This document shows positions 36,643 to 49,562 of a DNA stretch of 64,000 nt, piece after piece. Made by a program: the position numbers and the translations under genes. The notes under the pieces are model-generated. The model ran no database searches. It saw only the letters and a list, made by a program, of their open reading frames with translations, and had not been told where the DNA came from. This stretch comes from Fremontodendron californicum (taxonomy: Eukaryota > Streptophyta > Magnoliopsida > Malvales > Malvaceae). The DNA lies in the NCBI GenBank assembly GCA_030761205.1, contig JAULJL010000017.1, positions 3,544,001 to 3,608,000 on the forward strand, given 5' to 3'. The first letter of the stretch is position 1. Every line of letters starts with the position of its first letter.

Positions 36643-36937
36643 AAGTTTTCCTTTAGGGTTACTGAAAAATGTGCATAAGTGAATATATTAGTGAGATTGT
36701 TGAGGACAAATTACAGTGAGAATTTATTCTTGCTTGTATGTGGGTAGAGTTTGAAGAAGTTGGTAAATAAATTCATTGATGCTGAAAGATTCAATGGAAA
36801 AAACCCAATGGCAATCTTTTTCAGTTTACTTAATTAATTGTACGTTATCTCAGCTTTATATAGTTACCATCACATCCCTTCAGATTTTGAGCTTGAATTA
36901 GATTTACTATTGTAAGATTTGGGCAAGGAAAAAGGCA
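36643..36937. other. Short intergenic gap
   Basis: Ordinary AT-rich sequence between the kinase 3' region and the hAT MITE. Nothing recognised. Confidence 0.5.
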
Positions 36938-36945
36938 GTAATAAC

Positions 36946-37508
36946 TAGGGATGGCAGAACCGATCCGACCGATGGATTTCGAACCGATCCGAATGGAGAG
37001 GTTTTTTTTTTTTTTTTTTTGAACAATGGAGGTGGAGTGGGGCTGTGCGGTTTTTTTTTGTTTGAAAGGCGGGGATGGAGCAGTTATGGTAATTGCCTGC
37101 TCCGCACCGCCCCGCCCCGAATACTGAAATTATAATTTTACCTTTACATATTTAGCTTTTAAATGAATAATAAAATAATATAATTAAACTTCTTATTTTT
37201 ATTTTTATTTTTAAAAACTTAAACCTAATATTTTATTTTTTCTCTTATATTAGAAACATGTTTATATTTAATTTATATTTAAATTTTTTTAAAATGCTTT
37301 ATTATTTGAAAAAAATAAAAATAATTAATAAATATCAAATGGAGCGGGGCGATTATGGATGTAACCGACATCCATGGAGGTGGTAGTGGTATTGAAATTT
37401 CAACATCCATAGCGGAGCAGGGCGGGGGGGCGGGGCAGAGCAGTACTATGGCGGGGCGGGGGCGGATACTGCAAAATCCGTCCCCGCCCCGCTCCATTGC
37501 CATCCCTA
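36946..37508. mobile_element. 563-bp hAT MITE with 8-bp duplication
   Basis: The left end TAGGGATGGCA and right end TGCCATCCCTA are a perfect 11-bp inverted repeat, flanked by a perfect 8-bp duplication GTAATAAC (36938-36945 and 37509-37516). The subterminal segments are very GC-rich (CGCACCGCCCCGCCCC; GGGGCGGGGGCGG) around an AT-rich core. No transposase is encoded. It sits ~440 bp downstream of the kinase stop codon. Confidence 0.93.
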
Positions 37509-37608
37509 GTAATAACCCATATATATAGCCAGGTGAGCCTTTCTAGCCCGTTATGTATATTCCGTTTTTCCATGGCGGCTTCGTCCTTAAAAGAGCAAAG
37601 GTTAGAAG

Positions 37609-37915
37609 ATAGAGTTAATAGCATCAATGTTTCTTAAATTTTAGAGTATATTTTATATTATTTTTAAATTTTAAAACATATCAATCAGATTTTTGATTTT
37701 ATAATTTTGTATTAATGTGATTATTTCGTTAGCAAAACCGTTATAATGGATATTAAATGACAGATGACATATGTCGTGTAAATTATAAAAATATTATTTT
37801 GCTAATATGATTTTTTTTTTTTAGAGTTAATAGCACCAATAGTCTACAAGTATTTGGGTATATTTTATATTGATTTTTAAACTTCAGAACGTATCAATCA
37901 GATTTTTTTATATTA
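37609..37915. repeat. Direct repeat pair of an AT-rich element
   Basis: AGAGTTAATAGCATCAATG...ACATATCAATCAGATTTTT (37610-37697) is repeated as AGAGTTAATAGCACCAATAG...ACGTATCAATCAGATTTTT (37822-37910). The family is not identified. Confidence 0.7.
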
Positions 37916-37937
37916 ATTTATTTTTGTCTTTTTATTC

Positions 37938-39290
37938 TTTATTCTTTTTTCAAGTTTTATATTTTCCTTTCTCTTTTTATAAATAAATACAAAAAATAGA
38001 AAATAATTTATATTATAATTTAAATTAAAATTTCAAAAATATAATTAATTTATAAACATATAAAATATTTATTTAAATTAATTTTATAAAAACTATTTTT
38101 AATTTTTTGGTTTCTTTCCTTTTTCTCTTTTTTTCATTTTATATTCTTTATGAATAAACTAAAACATAAATAATAATTTATATTATATTAAATTAATTTT
38201 ATAAATATTAAATAATTTATTAAAATTTTAAAATATTTATTTACATTAATTTTATAAAAATTATTTTAAGTTTGTTTTTACTTTTTTCTCTTTTTCTCTT
38301 TTTTTCATTTTCTTTTTTTTTCTTGTTAATAAATAAATACAAAGAAGAAAAAATAATAATTTTTAATATAATTTAAATTAAAATTTAAAAAAGTTAATAA
38401 TTTATTAAAAAAATATAAAAATATTTTTTTACATTAATTTATAAAATATTTTTTTTTCTTTTTTATTTACTGTTATAAATAATTAAATAAAAAATAATTA
38501 TTTTGTAATAATTAAATAATTTATATTTATTTTAATTAATTAAAAAAGTGATTTTTTTTTCTTTTTTTTCTTTCCTTTTATAAATAAATTAATTTTGTAA
38601 AATATTAAATACTTTATCAAATATAGATATTTATTTACATTAATTTTTTTTTAATTATATTTTATTTTATTTTTTTAATTTTTTTTTCTATTCTCTCTAT
38701 CTAACTCTCATCGATCGAAAAAATGAAATTTGAATCCACCGCTAGTCCGACCTTACGAAAGATCAGATTGCCATTCATAACGCTCGATAGGCATTGCAAG
38801 AGGCCAAATTTGATCATTCGCACTAGATAGAGTAGGGTCCGATTTGGCGTTTTATAACAGTTTCGGTCAAGGTAGTTGCCGCCTCAACTTCAGCATTGCA
38901 GTCGATATAAAAATATAATTGTTTAATTAAATGAATGTAAATAAATATTTTATATTTCAAAATTATTTAATTTTTTATAAAAAATTTTTTATTTAGAAAA
39001 TAAAATAAAATAAGAAAAAGGAAAATAAAATAAAATAAAATAAATATTTTATTATAAAATTAATGTAAATAAATATATTATATTTTTCTAAATTATTTTA
39101 TTTTATTTTTGAAATTTAAATTTAAATTTTAATATAAATTATTTTTATTTATTTATAAAGAAGAAAAAGGGAAAAAATAAGGAAAAAATAAAAAAACTTA
39201 AAATATTTTTATAATATTAATGCAAATAAATATTTTATATTTTTTTATAAATTATTATTATTATTTTTTTTATAAAATTAGTTTAAATTA
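37938..39290. repeat. Fold-back structure built from ~170-bp AT-rich repeats
   Basis: The left arm (37938-38685) has about four to five diverged copies of a ~165-175 bp unit with a TTTCCTTTTTCTC-like pyrimidine block, ATAAATAAATACAAA and TTTATTTACATTAATTTTATAAAA. The right arm (38930-39290) has about two copies in the opposite orientation (GTAAATAAATATTTTATAT, AAAGAAGAAAAAGGGAAAA). A 200-bp less AT-rich centre (38700-38905) separates them. This resembles a fold-back or decayed MITE complex. No termini or duplication were found. Confidence 0.55.
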
Positions 39291-39299
39291 TAATATAAT

Positions 39300-39929
39300 T
39301 AAGTTCCAATTCGAATTCCTAATAATTGGAGTACAAATAATACAGCCAGAAAAAAGGCCATTTTCATAATAGCAATTTCGGTTCCACCACAACCTGACGG
39401 AATGAGTTTTTAAAATATCGTTTGCATAAATCAGTGGGCTTCTTAAAGTGGGGTTGAATTGATTTGGTTAGACCCGTTAATTTTAGATATAAATATGATA
39501 CGAAAAAAATAATATAAATATGATATAAATATTAAATTTGTTAAAATTTATATAACACGAATTATTAATGTGTCAAAAATTATATAAATATATAATACCT
39601 TTAACGCTATTATAATTTGTAAAAATAATACAAATAAAATACGAATACACAAATAAACAAATATAGATTTGATAGAAGTTTCTTCCCAAATTGACATAAT
39701 AATAACCACGGCTTTGTCTCAGGTAATAAGTAAATTATGGTTTCGCATAGACGAAGGGAATGTAAATAACGAAGTAGTCCTTTTAATTTCCTAAAAATTT
39801 TCTTACTTTCCAAAGCACTAGGATTTAGGCAACTGTCTGATCTGATGGTAGAGAATCTGCAAGAGTAAGTAGATGTCCTTGTCGAAATTAAATTTTCTTA
39901 CACCAAATGCATGCTGGCTTTAATAATTA

Positions 39930-39963
<34 letters not shown>

Positions 39964-42048
39964 TTATCGAAATTCTTTTGCCACCAGCAGCTAGGCATAA
40001 AATTGGTTTCACTGCTGTAGAATTGAAGCCAACATTCTAAAACATACCATGATGTCATGTCATGTCTCCCATCAATTAATTTAGCAAACTCCTCTGATAA
40101 ACTGAAATCTCAGCATTTTGTTTATTTTGGCTCAAAGGATGCACCATGCGCATGGCTAATCCGAGCAAACATGCGTGCATGCATAGCATGCTGAGTGACT
40201 TTCATAAAAATAAATAAATAAATAAAACTGCAAGAAATGCAGTAAGTAAAGAATATTGTACCATTTTAAAATTGCATTAATAGACATGGCAACAACTAAC
40301 AAGCAACTTTGAGTAAGTAAACAATCTCACGATCATCAGTCGTGCTACTCAAATCCTGAAATAAGGGAAAAACGAGATACAATATGAAGAAATTAGTTCT
40401 GTGTAAACTATTTAATTAATTAATTAATCAATCAATAAATAAAATAGGAAATTTTCGACTGATTGAGAGAGGTGTTTAACCATAATTAAAAAAAAAAAAA
40501 CAAAAAACAAAACCTATAAACAAGTAAATACTTGATGAATAATATATAATGATACATAAAGCTTTTGAATGAAATTAAGGGATTAAAATAATTTCAATAT
40601 TTTATTGTATATAATATATATATATATATATGCCCTTCTATCTCTATATATATAATTCCACCTAAGTACTATGAGATCATTGCTAGTCCTGCTTGCCTTA
40701 AATTTTTATGTATAGTTTATCCAACCACTATCAGAATCAACAAGGTCCATGCATTTTTCTCAATCCTCAACCTTCTTTTGTATTGACCAAAACAAAAAAA
40801 TAACCCTTCTTTCTAATTAAATTACTTAATTGATTAATTCTTTTGTGTTATTGTCCTTAATTTCGTCAACTATAGTGTAGAAAACTCCAAAAGTATTTGA
40901 TATTGAATTAGGTAATTAATTAATAAACAAACACAACTGTCCACCGCCCAAAAACAAAAAAAGGAAAAAAAAATATTCATGATACTCATCTTCAGTCACT
41001 CCACATTTTAGAAAAGAGTATTGATAAAAATCAGGGAATATTCAATGCTCAATTTCATATGAATGAATGAATTTTAAATTTTACAGCTAAATACAACTGC
41101 TCATTTTTAATTCCTCTTCCATAACAGCGTTAGTAAATATTTTTGTTAACACACCATTAATTCAACATTGTTTCTTTAACCTTACAAGAAAGAAATGATG
41201 GCATTTTTACTAGGGTTTTTCATTGTTTGCATGCTACCCTTCATTGAAGGGGCGAATTTAAGGGGTCTCCCTAAATTTTCCTTAAAAATTTTAAAACCCT
41301 TTGAATACCTTGTATTGTCATTTATAAATAGGGTAAAATTTTGTTTGACCCCTCTAAAAATTTTCAATTTGACTCCTTTGTACAATTTGTAATTTGATAT
41401 GATAAATTTGATAAGACTTTTAGTTTAAATCTCATTTATTTTATTAGCTTAATTATCTCTATTTACTTTTTCAATTAATCAAATAGATACATTTGCATTA
41501 ATTATTGTGTTAATATTTTTCATTCTATGCTCATAAGGGAAAAAAAAAAGTCAAACCATTACAATATCTAATACAAATTTTGCATTTAACTTATTTTACT
41601 TTTTTTAAATGTATGAAATCTTATATTTATCTTTTGTAATATGAAATAATTCAATGCATATTTTAATTATTTTAGTTAGAGTATAGATTTTTTATGACAT
41701 TGAGACTTTAATTTTTATTAAATTTGTACATATGCAACATGAATTATAATATTTAAAAATTAAAATATTTTTATTTTATTATAACAAATCTATATAGTGT
41801 TTGCAATTTTAATATCATATATAATATTTAAATTTAACGTTTTCATACTAGAGTTATTCATGTTCGGGTTAAGCTAAGTTCAAATATAAAAATTTTTGCT
41901 TGCACAAGACTCGGTCCAACCCGCAAAGCCTTTGAGGCCTTTTTTTATTTTTTAATATTAAAAAATTATTTTATGTTTTTTATTTTAAATATATATTTTA
42001 TAATTAAAATAAAATAAAATATATTTAATAAATCTCTCGTAACAATTA

Positions 42049-42084
<36 letters not shown>

Positions 42085-42116
42085 GGCCCCTTAACAATAT
42101 TCCTGATTTCGTGTTG
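39300..42116. other. Intergenic AT-rich stretch
   Basis: Contains (TA)n at 39930-39961 and 42051-42081. A block at 41240-41400 has paired GGGGTC.CCCTAAATTTT and GACCCCTCTAAAAATTTT motifs typical of decayed transposon ends. A GC-richer fragment at 41850-41945 (TTCATGTTCGGGTTAAG) resembles a hAT-like end. No gene is recognised. Confidence 0.5.
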
Positions 42117-42925
42117 TCTTTCATTTATGCTACCTCGCAATGCAACATTTTTATCATTAAATGAATCATTTTCTAATTTCTACCATTTTTGGAGATCAAA
42201 ATCTTCTTTTCCCTGATGCAAATGAGACATCTGTCCAAATATCATTCTCTAAATCTGTAAAAAGAAAATCTTTATCACAACACTGTAAGAATATTTTCTT
42301 AATTAATGACATTTCGAAAAGCATTACAACTACAACTAAAATGTAGAAAACATCATACATGAAGCAAGGTCTTGCAATCCACTCTACTCCTCCGACCTTT
42401 TAATCCCCGTCTGCATGGGGGTTGAAGGGTTAATTAGTGAGGGCTAGGTGATTACAGGAGCTCTTTGAGATAAGATTTGGATATGTTTTTAAGAGAAATT
42501 ATTTTATACACTATGAGTGAAATTTTTAAATTCCACAAACATGATTAATATAGTGATACATATCTTTAAAGTATAACAAAAATATAAAAATTAATTAAAA
42601 AAAATGAAACATGCAATAACCTCTTAACTCACTTATAAAGTTAAAAAAATTTCACGATCAATATATCAAAAACGAACTCATGATTCTATTCCTTTTTCTT
42701 TTTCGTCAAACAAGTTGGCCAGTTAGTACTGGTCTATTAACATCACCATCCAATTGCAATTCATCAATACTTTGAATACCATGACCATAGGCGAAAACCA
42801 AAGGAGAAAAGAAAAAGAAAACGAAATGTTAAATCAAAGTTCATCTCTAAATTCATTATATTCATATTTAGCCCATTGTATGTGAAGTCTATCTAGAATA
42901 TTGTTTTACCAATAAGCATATGCTT
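42117..42925. repeat. ~800-bp duplicated segment, copy A
   Basis: Matches 45377-46179 over its full length with about 25 visible differences (roughly 97% identity), in the same orientation. It is non-coding. Copy A ends at CATATGCTT, where the 2.45-kb LTR-like block begins. Confidence 0.92.
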
Positions 42926-45376
42926 TGTCATAACGGTTTTTTCGATCGCTAAGACGATTTTGAAAACACAAATGGAGTCGCCACCAATCCTTTTTTGTAG
43001 GTGTGATTGGTTACCTATTAAAATCGGTTTTAGTAAAATATTTTAAAATTAATTAAAACATTTTGTAAAACCAATTTCGAAGTCCGCGCTTTGAACCAGA
43101 GAGAAAAATAAAATTGGGTTCGGGAGTCGGTTACGTGCGGGGAAGGATTAGCACCCCCGCAACGCCCGTTTAGAAAACGGTACCATTTAATCACGTGTTA
43201 TCTTAAATCTCGATTTAATGGACTTGACATCAATATTTAAAAATAATTCTCTTTTTATTTTTTATTTTTTTCAAAAACATGTTTATTCTCTTTTTGAATT
43301 TTTATTTTTATTTTTATTTTTTTGAAATGAAAGCAAACACAAATTTTATATCGAGAACACTCATTAAATATTCCAACACTCTTGGTGGTATTTAACGAGA
43401 TCCTCTCACCTCAAGATATCTTAAGAATCACCATTGTGACATCTTTCGAATTCCATCGTCGGCAATTCGTCGTCCACATTTATTTTTAAAGATCATTTTA
43501 CATAAAAGGAAATTATTTTTTTATTTATGAAGTGAATGTGAATCCTTTATTGAAAACGTTCGTTAAATACTCCCAACACTTTTGGTGATATTTTAACGAA
43601 ATTTTCTCACCTCAAGATATCTTAGGAATTACTACTGTAACATCCTTCGAATTCCGTCGTCGGCATATCACATTTCTTAAAACCTTTTTTCTTTTGAAAA
43701 GTAAATTAAAATGCTTTTAATAATTATTTTCGAAATGAAAGAAATTATCTATGTAAGAATAATTCTCGAATCACTCCGATATTTTCGATAATATTTCGAT
43801 TATTATTCTTACTTGGACCATTTCAAAGATCGATTGATGCTCCGACCATCCCGAGAAAGAAATCCGTTTTTAGAGAATTTTATTTACCGAAAATAATTTA
43901 AAAGACATGTATTAATTAGAAGAATTATTATTTTATAATTTTAAAATCGAAACAGAATAATAAAAATATGTCGAATGCTGGACAAAAATAAATAAATAAA
44001 AGTAGTAATATAATAAAAAAATAATAAAGGAAATTAAAATCATACCTGAAAAATGTCGAGAATCCGAAAATCAGAATGCCGAACTTGATCTTCGTAAATT
44101 CTTTGTTCCTTCTCGACCACCTGAAAAATGTCAAAAATCCAAAAAAATCAAAACGTCGAAATCGATAATCGTGAATTTTTCTTTTTAATTCTTTTCCTCC
44201 TTTTTGTTTTTTTTCTTTCTAATTTTCCCTTTTTTTATATCATTATTATTTTTTATTTTTTTATTTTTTCCTTTTAATTTTACTTAATTTTTTTCTTTTT
44301 CTTTTCTTTTTTTTTCTTATTTTTTTTTTCTTATTTTTCTATTATTTTTTTTTATTTTTCCTTTTTTTTTTAAAAAAAAAAAAATTAATTTTTTTTTCTT
44401 TTTTTTTCTCTTCTTTCCTCCCTGGGCCAAAATCAGTGCTTGGGCTGCTAGACCCAGGGCCTGGTTTGGGCGCGGGTTGGGTCCGGTTCGGCGCGGGTCC
44501 GGATCCGGTAACCCGCGCGGATCCTCCCCTTTTTCCCTTTTTTTTTTCCTGGAACGGGTCGGGTGCGCGGACCCCGGGTCGACCCGCGGGTCAACGCGAC
44601 CCGCTCCAGGGGCTATAAACCCCCTCTTTTTTCTTTTTTTTTTCTCTCTCTTCCTCCCATCTCTCTCTCTCTCTTTTCTCCACTATTCATTCCAGCCACC
44701 CTCATTTCCAGAATCAGGCGGCCGACCATCGTGCCGGCCACAGTCGATAGTCACCAGCCACCGCTCGCCTACGACTAGTCACCTCCAACCTACACCAAAA
44801 TGCTCCTTTTGACCTCCCCTTTTCGTTTCTGGCCTTAGTTAGCCCAAAAGGGCCTAGATTTTTCCTAGATCTACAAGAGAAACTCGCAAGTTCAACCTCC
44901 CGATCCACCGTCGTCCGCCGTCTAATCTGGCCAAAAATCCCGTCGATTCCTCTTCTAGACTCCTTTAGGTTTTCACTAGTGGGTTTGTCCCAAAAAAGGA
45001 AGGCCCCAAACTATTCGAAACCTACAAACCCGAAACCCTTTGGTGTTGTGTTTTTTGTTGTTTTTTTTTGCTTGTGGTTGTGGTGGCTGTGTTGGTGATG
45101 GATGTAGGCCGAAAGAGGGCTTGGTGGTGGGGAAGCCGATTGAGGGGGGGATCAGACCCGAATCGAGACAGAGGGCTGGGATCTCTCCCCAGTTCTGATT
45201 CGGGGGTCCGTTTTATGGAGGGTGGCGTGAGGGAGGTGGTTGCGTGTAAGGGGTGGCTGCCATGTGGGGTTGGTAGCGTGTCTAGGGGAATGGGGTTGAT
45301 GTGAGGGTGGCAGTGGTAGGGCAGTGGTGGCTGCCAATGATAGGGTTTTGGCAGCTAGGGTCCAGCATGGGTAGGG
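42926..45376 (+). mobile_element. LTR-like block between the duplicated segments
   Basis: Starts TGTCATAACGG. It contains GGAGTCGCCACCAATCC (~42974) and GGGTTCGGGAGTCGGTTACG (~43117) followed by GGATTAGCACCCCCGCAACGCCCG, motifs I associate with long LTR/UTR regions of plant Ty3-gypsy elements. A 200-bp-period duplication, polypyrimidine runs (44200-44420), GC-rich DNA and a TATA-like GGGGCTATAAACCCC (~44610) with a downstream CT-rich leader follow. This fits a long LTR in plus orientation, but no coding domain is present and the right boundary lacks a recognisable CA terminus. The family call is inference. Confidence 0.45.
43351..43667 (+). repeat. Internal duplication with 200-bp period
   Basis: ATCGAGAACACTCATTAAATATTCC...CTTTCGAATTCCATCGTCGGCA (from 43351) recurs from 43551 with moderate divergence (ACGTTCGTTAAATACTCCC...CTTCGAATTCCGTCGTCGGCA). 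Confidence 0.85.
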
Positions 45377-46179
45377 TCTTCATTTATGCTACCTCACAAT
45401 GCAACATTTTTATCATTAAATGAATCATTTTCTAATTTCTACCATTTTTGGAGATCAAAATCTTCTTTTCCCTGATGCAAATGAGACATCTGTCCAAATA
45501 TCATTCTCTAAATCTGTAAAAAGAAAATCTTATCACAACACTGTAAGAATATTTTCTTAATTAATGACATTTCGAAAAGCAGTACAACTACAACTAAAAT
45601 GTAGAAAACATCATACATGAAGCAAGGTCTTGCAATCCACTCTACTCCTCCGACCTTTTAATCCCCGTCTGCATGGGGGTTGAAGGGTTAATTAGTGAGG
45701 GCTAGGTGATTATAGGAGCTCTTTGAGATAAGATTTGGATATGTTTTTAAGAGAAATTATTTTATACACTATGAATGAAATTTTTAGATTCCATAAACAT
45801 GATTAATATAGTGATACATATCTTTAAAGTATAACAAAAATATAAAAATTAATTAAAAAAATGAAACATGCGATAACCTCTTAACTCACTTATAAAGTTA
45901 AAAAAAAAAATTAGATCAACATATCAAAAACTCATATTTCTAATCCTTTTTCTTTTTCGTCAAACAAGTTGGGCAGTTAGTACTGTTCTATTAACATCAC
46001 CATCCAATTGCAATTCATCAATACTTTGAATACCATGACCATAGGCGAAAACCAAAGGAGAAAACAAAAAGAAAACGAAATGTTAAATCAAAGTTCATCT
46101 CTAAATTCATTATATTCATATTTAGCCCATTGTATGTGAAGTCTATGTAGAATATTGTTTTACCTATAAGCATATGCTT
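45377..46179. repeat. ~800-bp duplicated segment, copy A'
   Basis: Direct copy of 42117-42925. The shared sequence starts at TCTTCATTTATGC and ends at GCATATGCTT. After it comes a separate tandem duplication of ~65 bp (GCTTCATACAAG... at 46176 and GCTTCATGCAAA... at 46241). Confidence 0.92.
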
Positions 46180-48718
46180 CATACAAGTTTTTTAGTTTTA
46201 ATTAGTAAAAACAAATAGCAAATGGATACTATAAGCTTGCTTCATGCAAAAATTTAGTTTTAATTAGTAAAAACAAATATCAAATGGATAATTACTTGTA
46301 AGTTTGTAACTTACAATTAAAAAATTATGATGTACATGCATCTAATCTAAAGCAATCTCTATGCTCTATTTGGTACCTCTACAATTATGGAAAATATAAA
46401 ATGATGTAGCTAGCTTCTCATGATCCTCAACGGTTTTGTTTACCTAAAATTTACTCTCATAGACTTTTGAATTGAGTTCATACCTCACATCATCCTTATC
46501 GTTATATAATAACTTTTATTAGTTGTAAGGACATTTTTAAATTTCTAATTAAGACCCTAGGTTGATATATATGCTTTTTTTTTTTAATTTATGAAAAGTT
46601 GATATATCTGTTGGTATTTCTTAATACTAACATTTGGTAAGGTATATGGTAATTTGTATATGTGTGTCGTATTTTTTTTTCATGTCCTTCGTATAAATAT
46701 AAATATAACATAAATTATTATAAATGTGTCAAAATTTTAAATATGAATAAGATATTTGTATTAAACATATCATGTTAATTATATTTAAACGTGTTGTGTC
46801 ATGTTTGTTAAATATATTATGTTCGTATCGTATTTTATATTGTGTTCAAAATTATCAAGTTAACTAGAATAATATCTCGGGTATTTTTATGGAAATTCCT
46901 AATTAATCTTCTTTGATAAAATAAATACTGAATCAAATAGTTGCGAGTGATATTTATTTGTTGCACTGTCACAATCAAATGAAAGAAAATGTTTATTTAT
47001 TTATTTTATTTTTGCAATATATAAAAAAAAAGGCCTTATTTAAAATCCCAGAAACTTAACATGAACAGAAAAATTAATCCTCTGGACCACCATTAATTAA
47101 ACAATAGAACCAAACAAAAGTTCTTTAAATGGATAGTACCATTGGCATTAACTCTTCTTATTTAAGACATTATAAATTTAGTGTAGAACAGTCAAACCCC
47201 ACCACCACCTCGAAGGCCCACAATGTTTTCTAATCTGTCCTTTATTTGGCTTTAAACTTTCAATTTTCGTAACATATAAATGGTTCCAAAGGATGCCAGT
47301 GAAGCTGGTTATACCTGAACCATATAATCTTTAATTAAATACAGTCTGAAAAAAGGCACAAACTGCTGCCTTTTGTTTGTATCTGGTGTTAAGGGCAGAT
47401 ATATGTGTGCTCTATAAAAGCATAAAAACCTTGGTATCAACGGAGCAGTGGTTACCCAAACAGGGGATTGAAGTTGAACCCACCGTCCATTATTGACTTT
47501 CTTGGCTCTATCAACACCTCTTTCAGTTCCCCCTCCCATCACCTAACTCAATTCAATGCGGACCAGACAGCAAAAAATAGTTAAACACATGTTTATGTTT
47601 CAGTCAGTTCTTCACTTTGGGAAAAAAAAATCTCAGTTCAGTACTCTCTTTCAAGTCTCATCCGTTTGCATGTCTTTCACCCATTTCGAAGAATTCTCAA
47701 GTGACTTCAGATTTCGTGAATCGAATAGAATGGTCCATACCCTAATTTCTGCAGCTTTCTTTCTAGCTATACTCAGTTCTTGATAACTATGAAAACTGAT
47801 TTTTCATCAGAAAAAAAAAAAAAAATTCAAATTTTGTTGACTTACATTTATCCCTTTCGTTAAGGGATAGGATAATCAAAGATTAATACAAAATCTGTAT
47901 AGATAAAGATACAATAATTTGTTGCAATTTGACCATGCACGAGGAACAGTCGCAGATTAACATTATCAAACAGTTGTTTAATCGGATAATTAAATATATA
48001 ATATATATATATATATTCACCCTTGTTTTTATTGGGGAGTTGGAACAGAGAAGGAAAAAGGAATTCTAAATTCATGAATCACCATCTAAATGTAAAATAA
48101 TATTTTAGTAATTAATTCCGTGATTGCTGTCTGCTGAGAGTGATTTCCACAGTTATCGTGCCCAATATTTCAAACTTAAAAGGAACAGCAAATGACCCTA
48201 CCAAGAGTTATAGACTTATAGCCCTTGTCTCTTCTAATCATTCCAAAGCCAAACACAGCTACGCTTCAATCTATTCATCTTTAGCATTGAAAGGAAAGAA
48301 AAGGGAAAAGAAAAAGAGAGAAAAGAATAAGTAAATAAAGGAAAAGGGATTTACTTCTTATTTTCGGTGACCCCTAGGCCCTAGGGATTACCCTTCTTTT
48401 CCATTACGGTTCCTAAAGAAATAACAAAGTCACTGCAATTGCAAGCAACGTTTTATCGTCATTATCGCATCATGTTTTATCATCATCATCCCCATCAACC
48501 AACCATCTAAGGTCTACCAAGAAACAGGAAAAAAGCAATAAAACAAACAAAAAAAGAAAACACTCCCAAATTTACAAAACCAAGAAAAAGATTAATATAC
48601 TACTAATTAACAATCAAATCTATTTCTTCATGGTTTTAGGCCGCCCTTGTTTGGCAGTTACAAGAAAACCATAAATCCTCTTCTTCTTTTTTCTTCTTCT
48701 TTTTGATCAGTTAATAAA
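46180..48718. other. Intergenic stretch between repeats and SAUR gene
   Basis: AT-rich. A 46670-46870 block rich in GTGTCATGTTTGTTAAATATATTATGTTCG-type text looks like a decayed transposon. A minus-strand frame at 47309-47542 (start MMGGGTERGVDRAKK) has a less biased composition, but I do not recognise it. No other gene seen. Confidence 0.5.
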
Positions 48719-49060
48719 TCAAACCCTAAAACATCCGACCTGATGGTGATGATGAAGGGACTTTTCCCTATCAATCAAGCCCCGGATATTCCTAAACTCC
48801 TCTACATGACAAGGGATTGTGATCGTACCCTTCTGGTCGAACCCATACTCTTCCTCAGCTTCTTTCAACAGCTGCATGAACAAGGGGTGATTAAAGTATA
48901 TAACAGGCACCACAAATCTCTGTTGCTCCTCTCCTTGTGATCCAACCTTGATAGCCAAACACCCTTTTGGCACATCCCTCGCTTGTTTCTTCCCATGATG
49001 ATGATGAAGGTGTGGTAGGTGTAAATGAAAGTTCCTCAAACTTTTTTCTCCACTGCCCAT
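48719..49060 (-). CDS. SAUR family protein, SAUR32-like (113 aa, intronless)
   Basis: A small auxin-up RNA protein. SAURs mostly promote cell expansion by binding and inhibiting PP2C-D phosphatases, which keeps plasma-membrane H+-ATPases phosphorylated (family knowledge). I chose the internal Met at 49060, giving MGSGEKSLRNFHLHLPHLHH; the 34 upstream in-frame codons are hydrophobic and look like 5' UTR. The SAUR core spans about residues 29-98: DVPKGCLAIKVG, QQRFVVPVIYFNHPLF, LLKEAEEEYGF, GTITIPCHVEEF. A His-rich N-terminus and the C-terminal HHHHQVGCFRV are characteristic of the SAUR32-like clade. Length is typical and there is no intron. Upstream on the same strand a TATA-like TTTTATATATAA lies near 49299-49310, and two CACGTG boxes lie ~500 bp upstream. 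The SAUR call is certain; the exact orthologue is inference. Confidence 0.95.
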   Translation of the reverse strand: MGSGEKSLRNFHLHLPHLHHHHGKKQARDVPKGCLAIKVGSQGEEQQRFVVPVIYFNHPLFMQLLKEAEEEYGFDQKGTITIPCHVEEFRNIRGLIDREKSLHHHHQVGCFRV

Positions 49061-49562
49061 TTCTCCAGAAAAAACAAAAACCAAAGAACAAGAATAACCA
49101 AAGGCAAAAACCCTAGTTTCTCTATAAAAAAAAGTTAGAGGGAAGAACAAGAAAACGGCCAAGGGTCCTTTGCAATGGGTTGTTCGAAGAAGGTGAGGGA
49201 AGAGTATCTGAGAGACTTAGGCACGTTGGTCATGGTTGATAATCCACACCAACATGTAAAGTGTAAACTGATACCATCCAGAAATTAGAGAAGATGATTA
49301 TATATAAAACTGAAGAAAGAGAAGAAAAAAAAAAATTGATAGCATTGGAGAAAAAATGGGGATTTGATATGCTGCGGAAACCACTAGGGTTTGCTTGTTT
49401 TCTGTGTATAAAGTTGGTTACTAGACGTTTGATTAAAACGGAATCTGATGATGATAAAAAGGGGAAGATTTGGAGAAGATTGATTAGTTTATCGTTGTAA
49501 CGGACGAAATGGGGGGTAGGAATGGCAAAGTGTGTAATTAGTGGGGAATCGAAGGGGTAAGA

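Noticed and set aside
44436..45337. Several GC-rich open frames on both strands
   Set aside because: They lie in the GC-rich part of the LTR-like block, overlap in several frames and show no protein motif.
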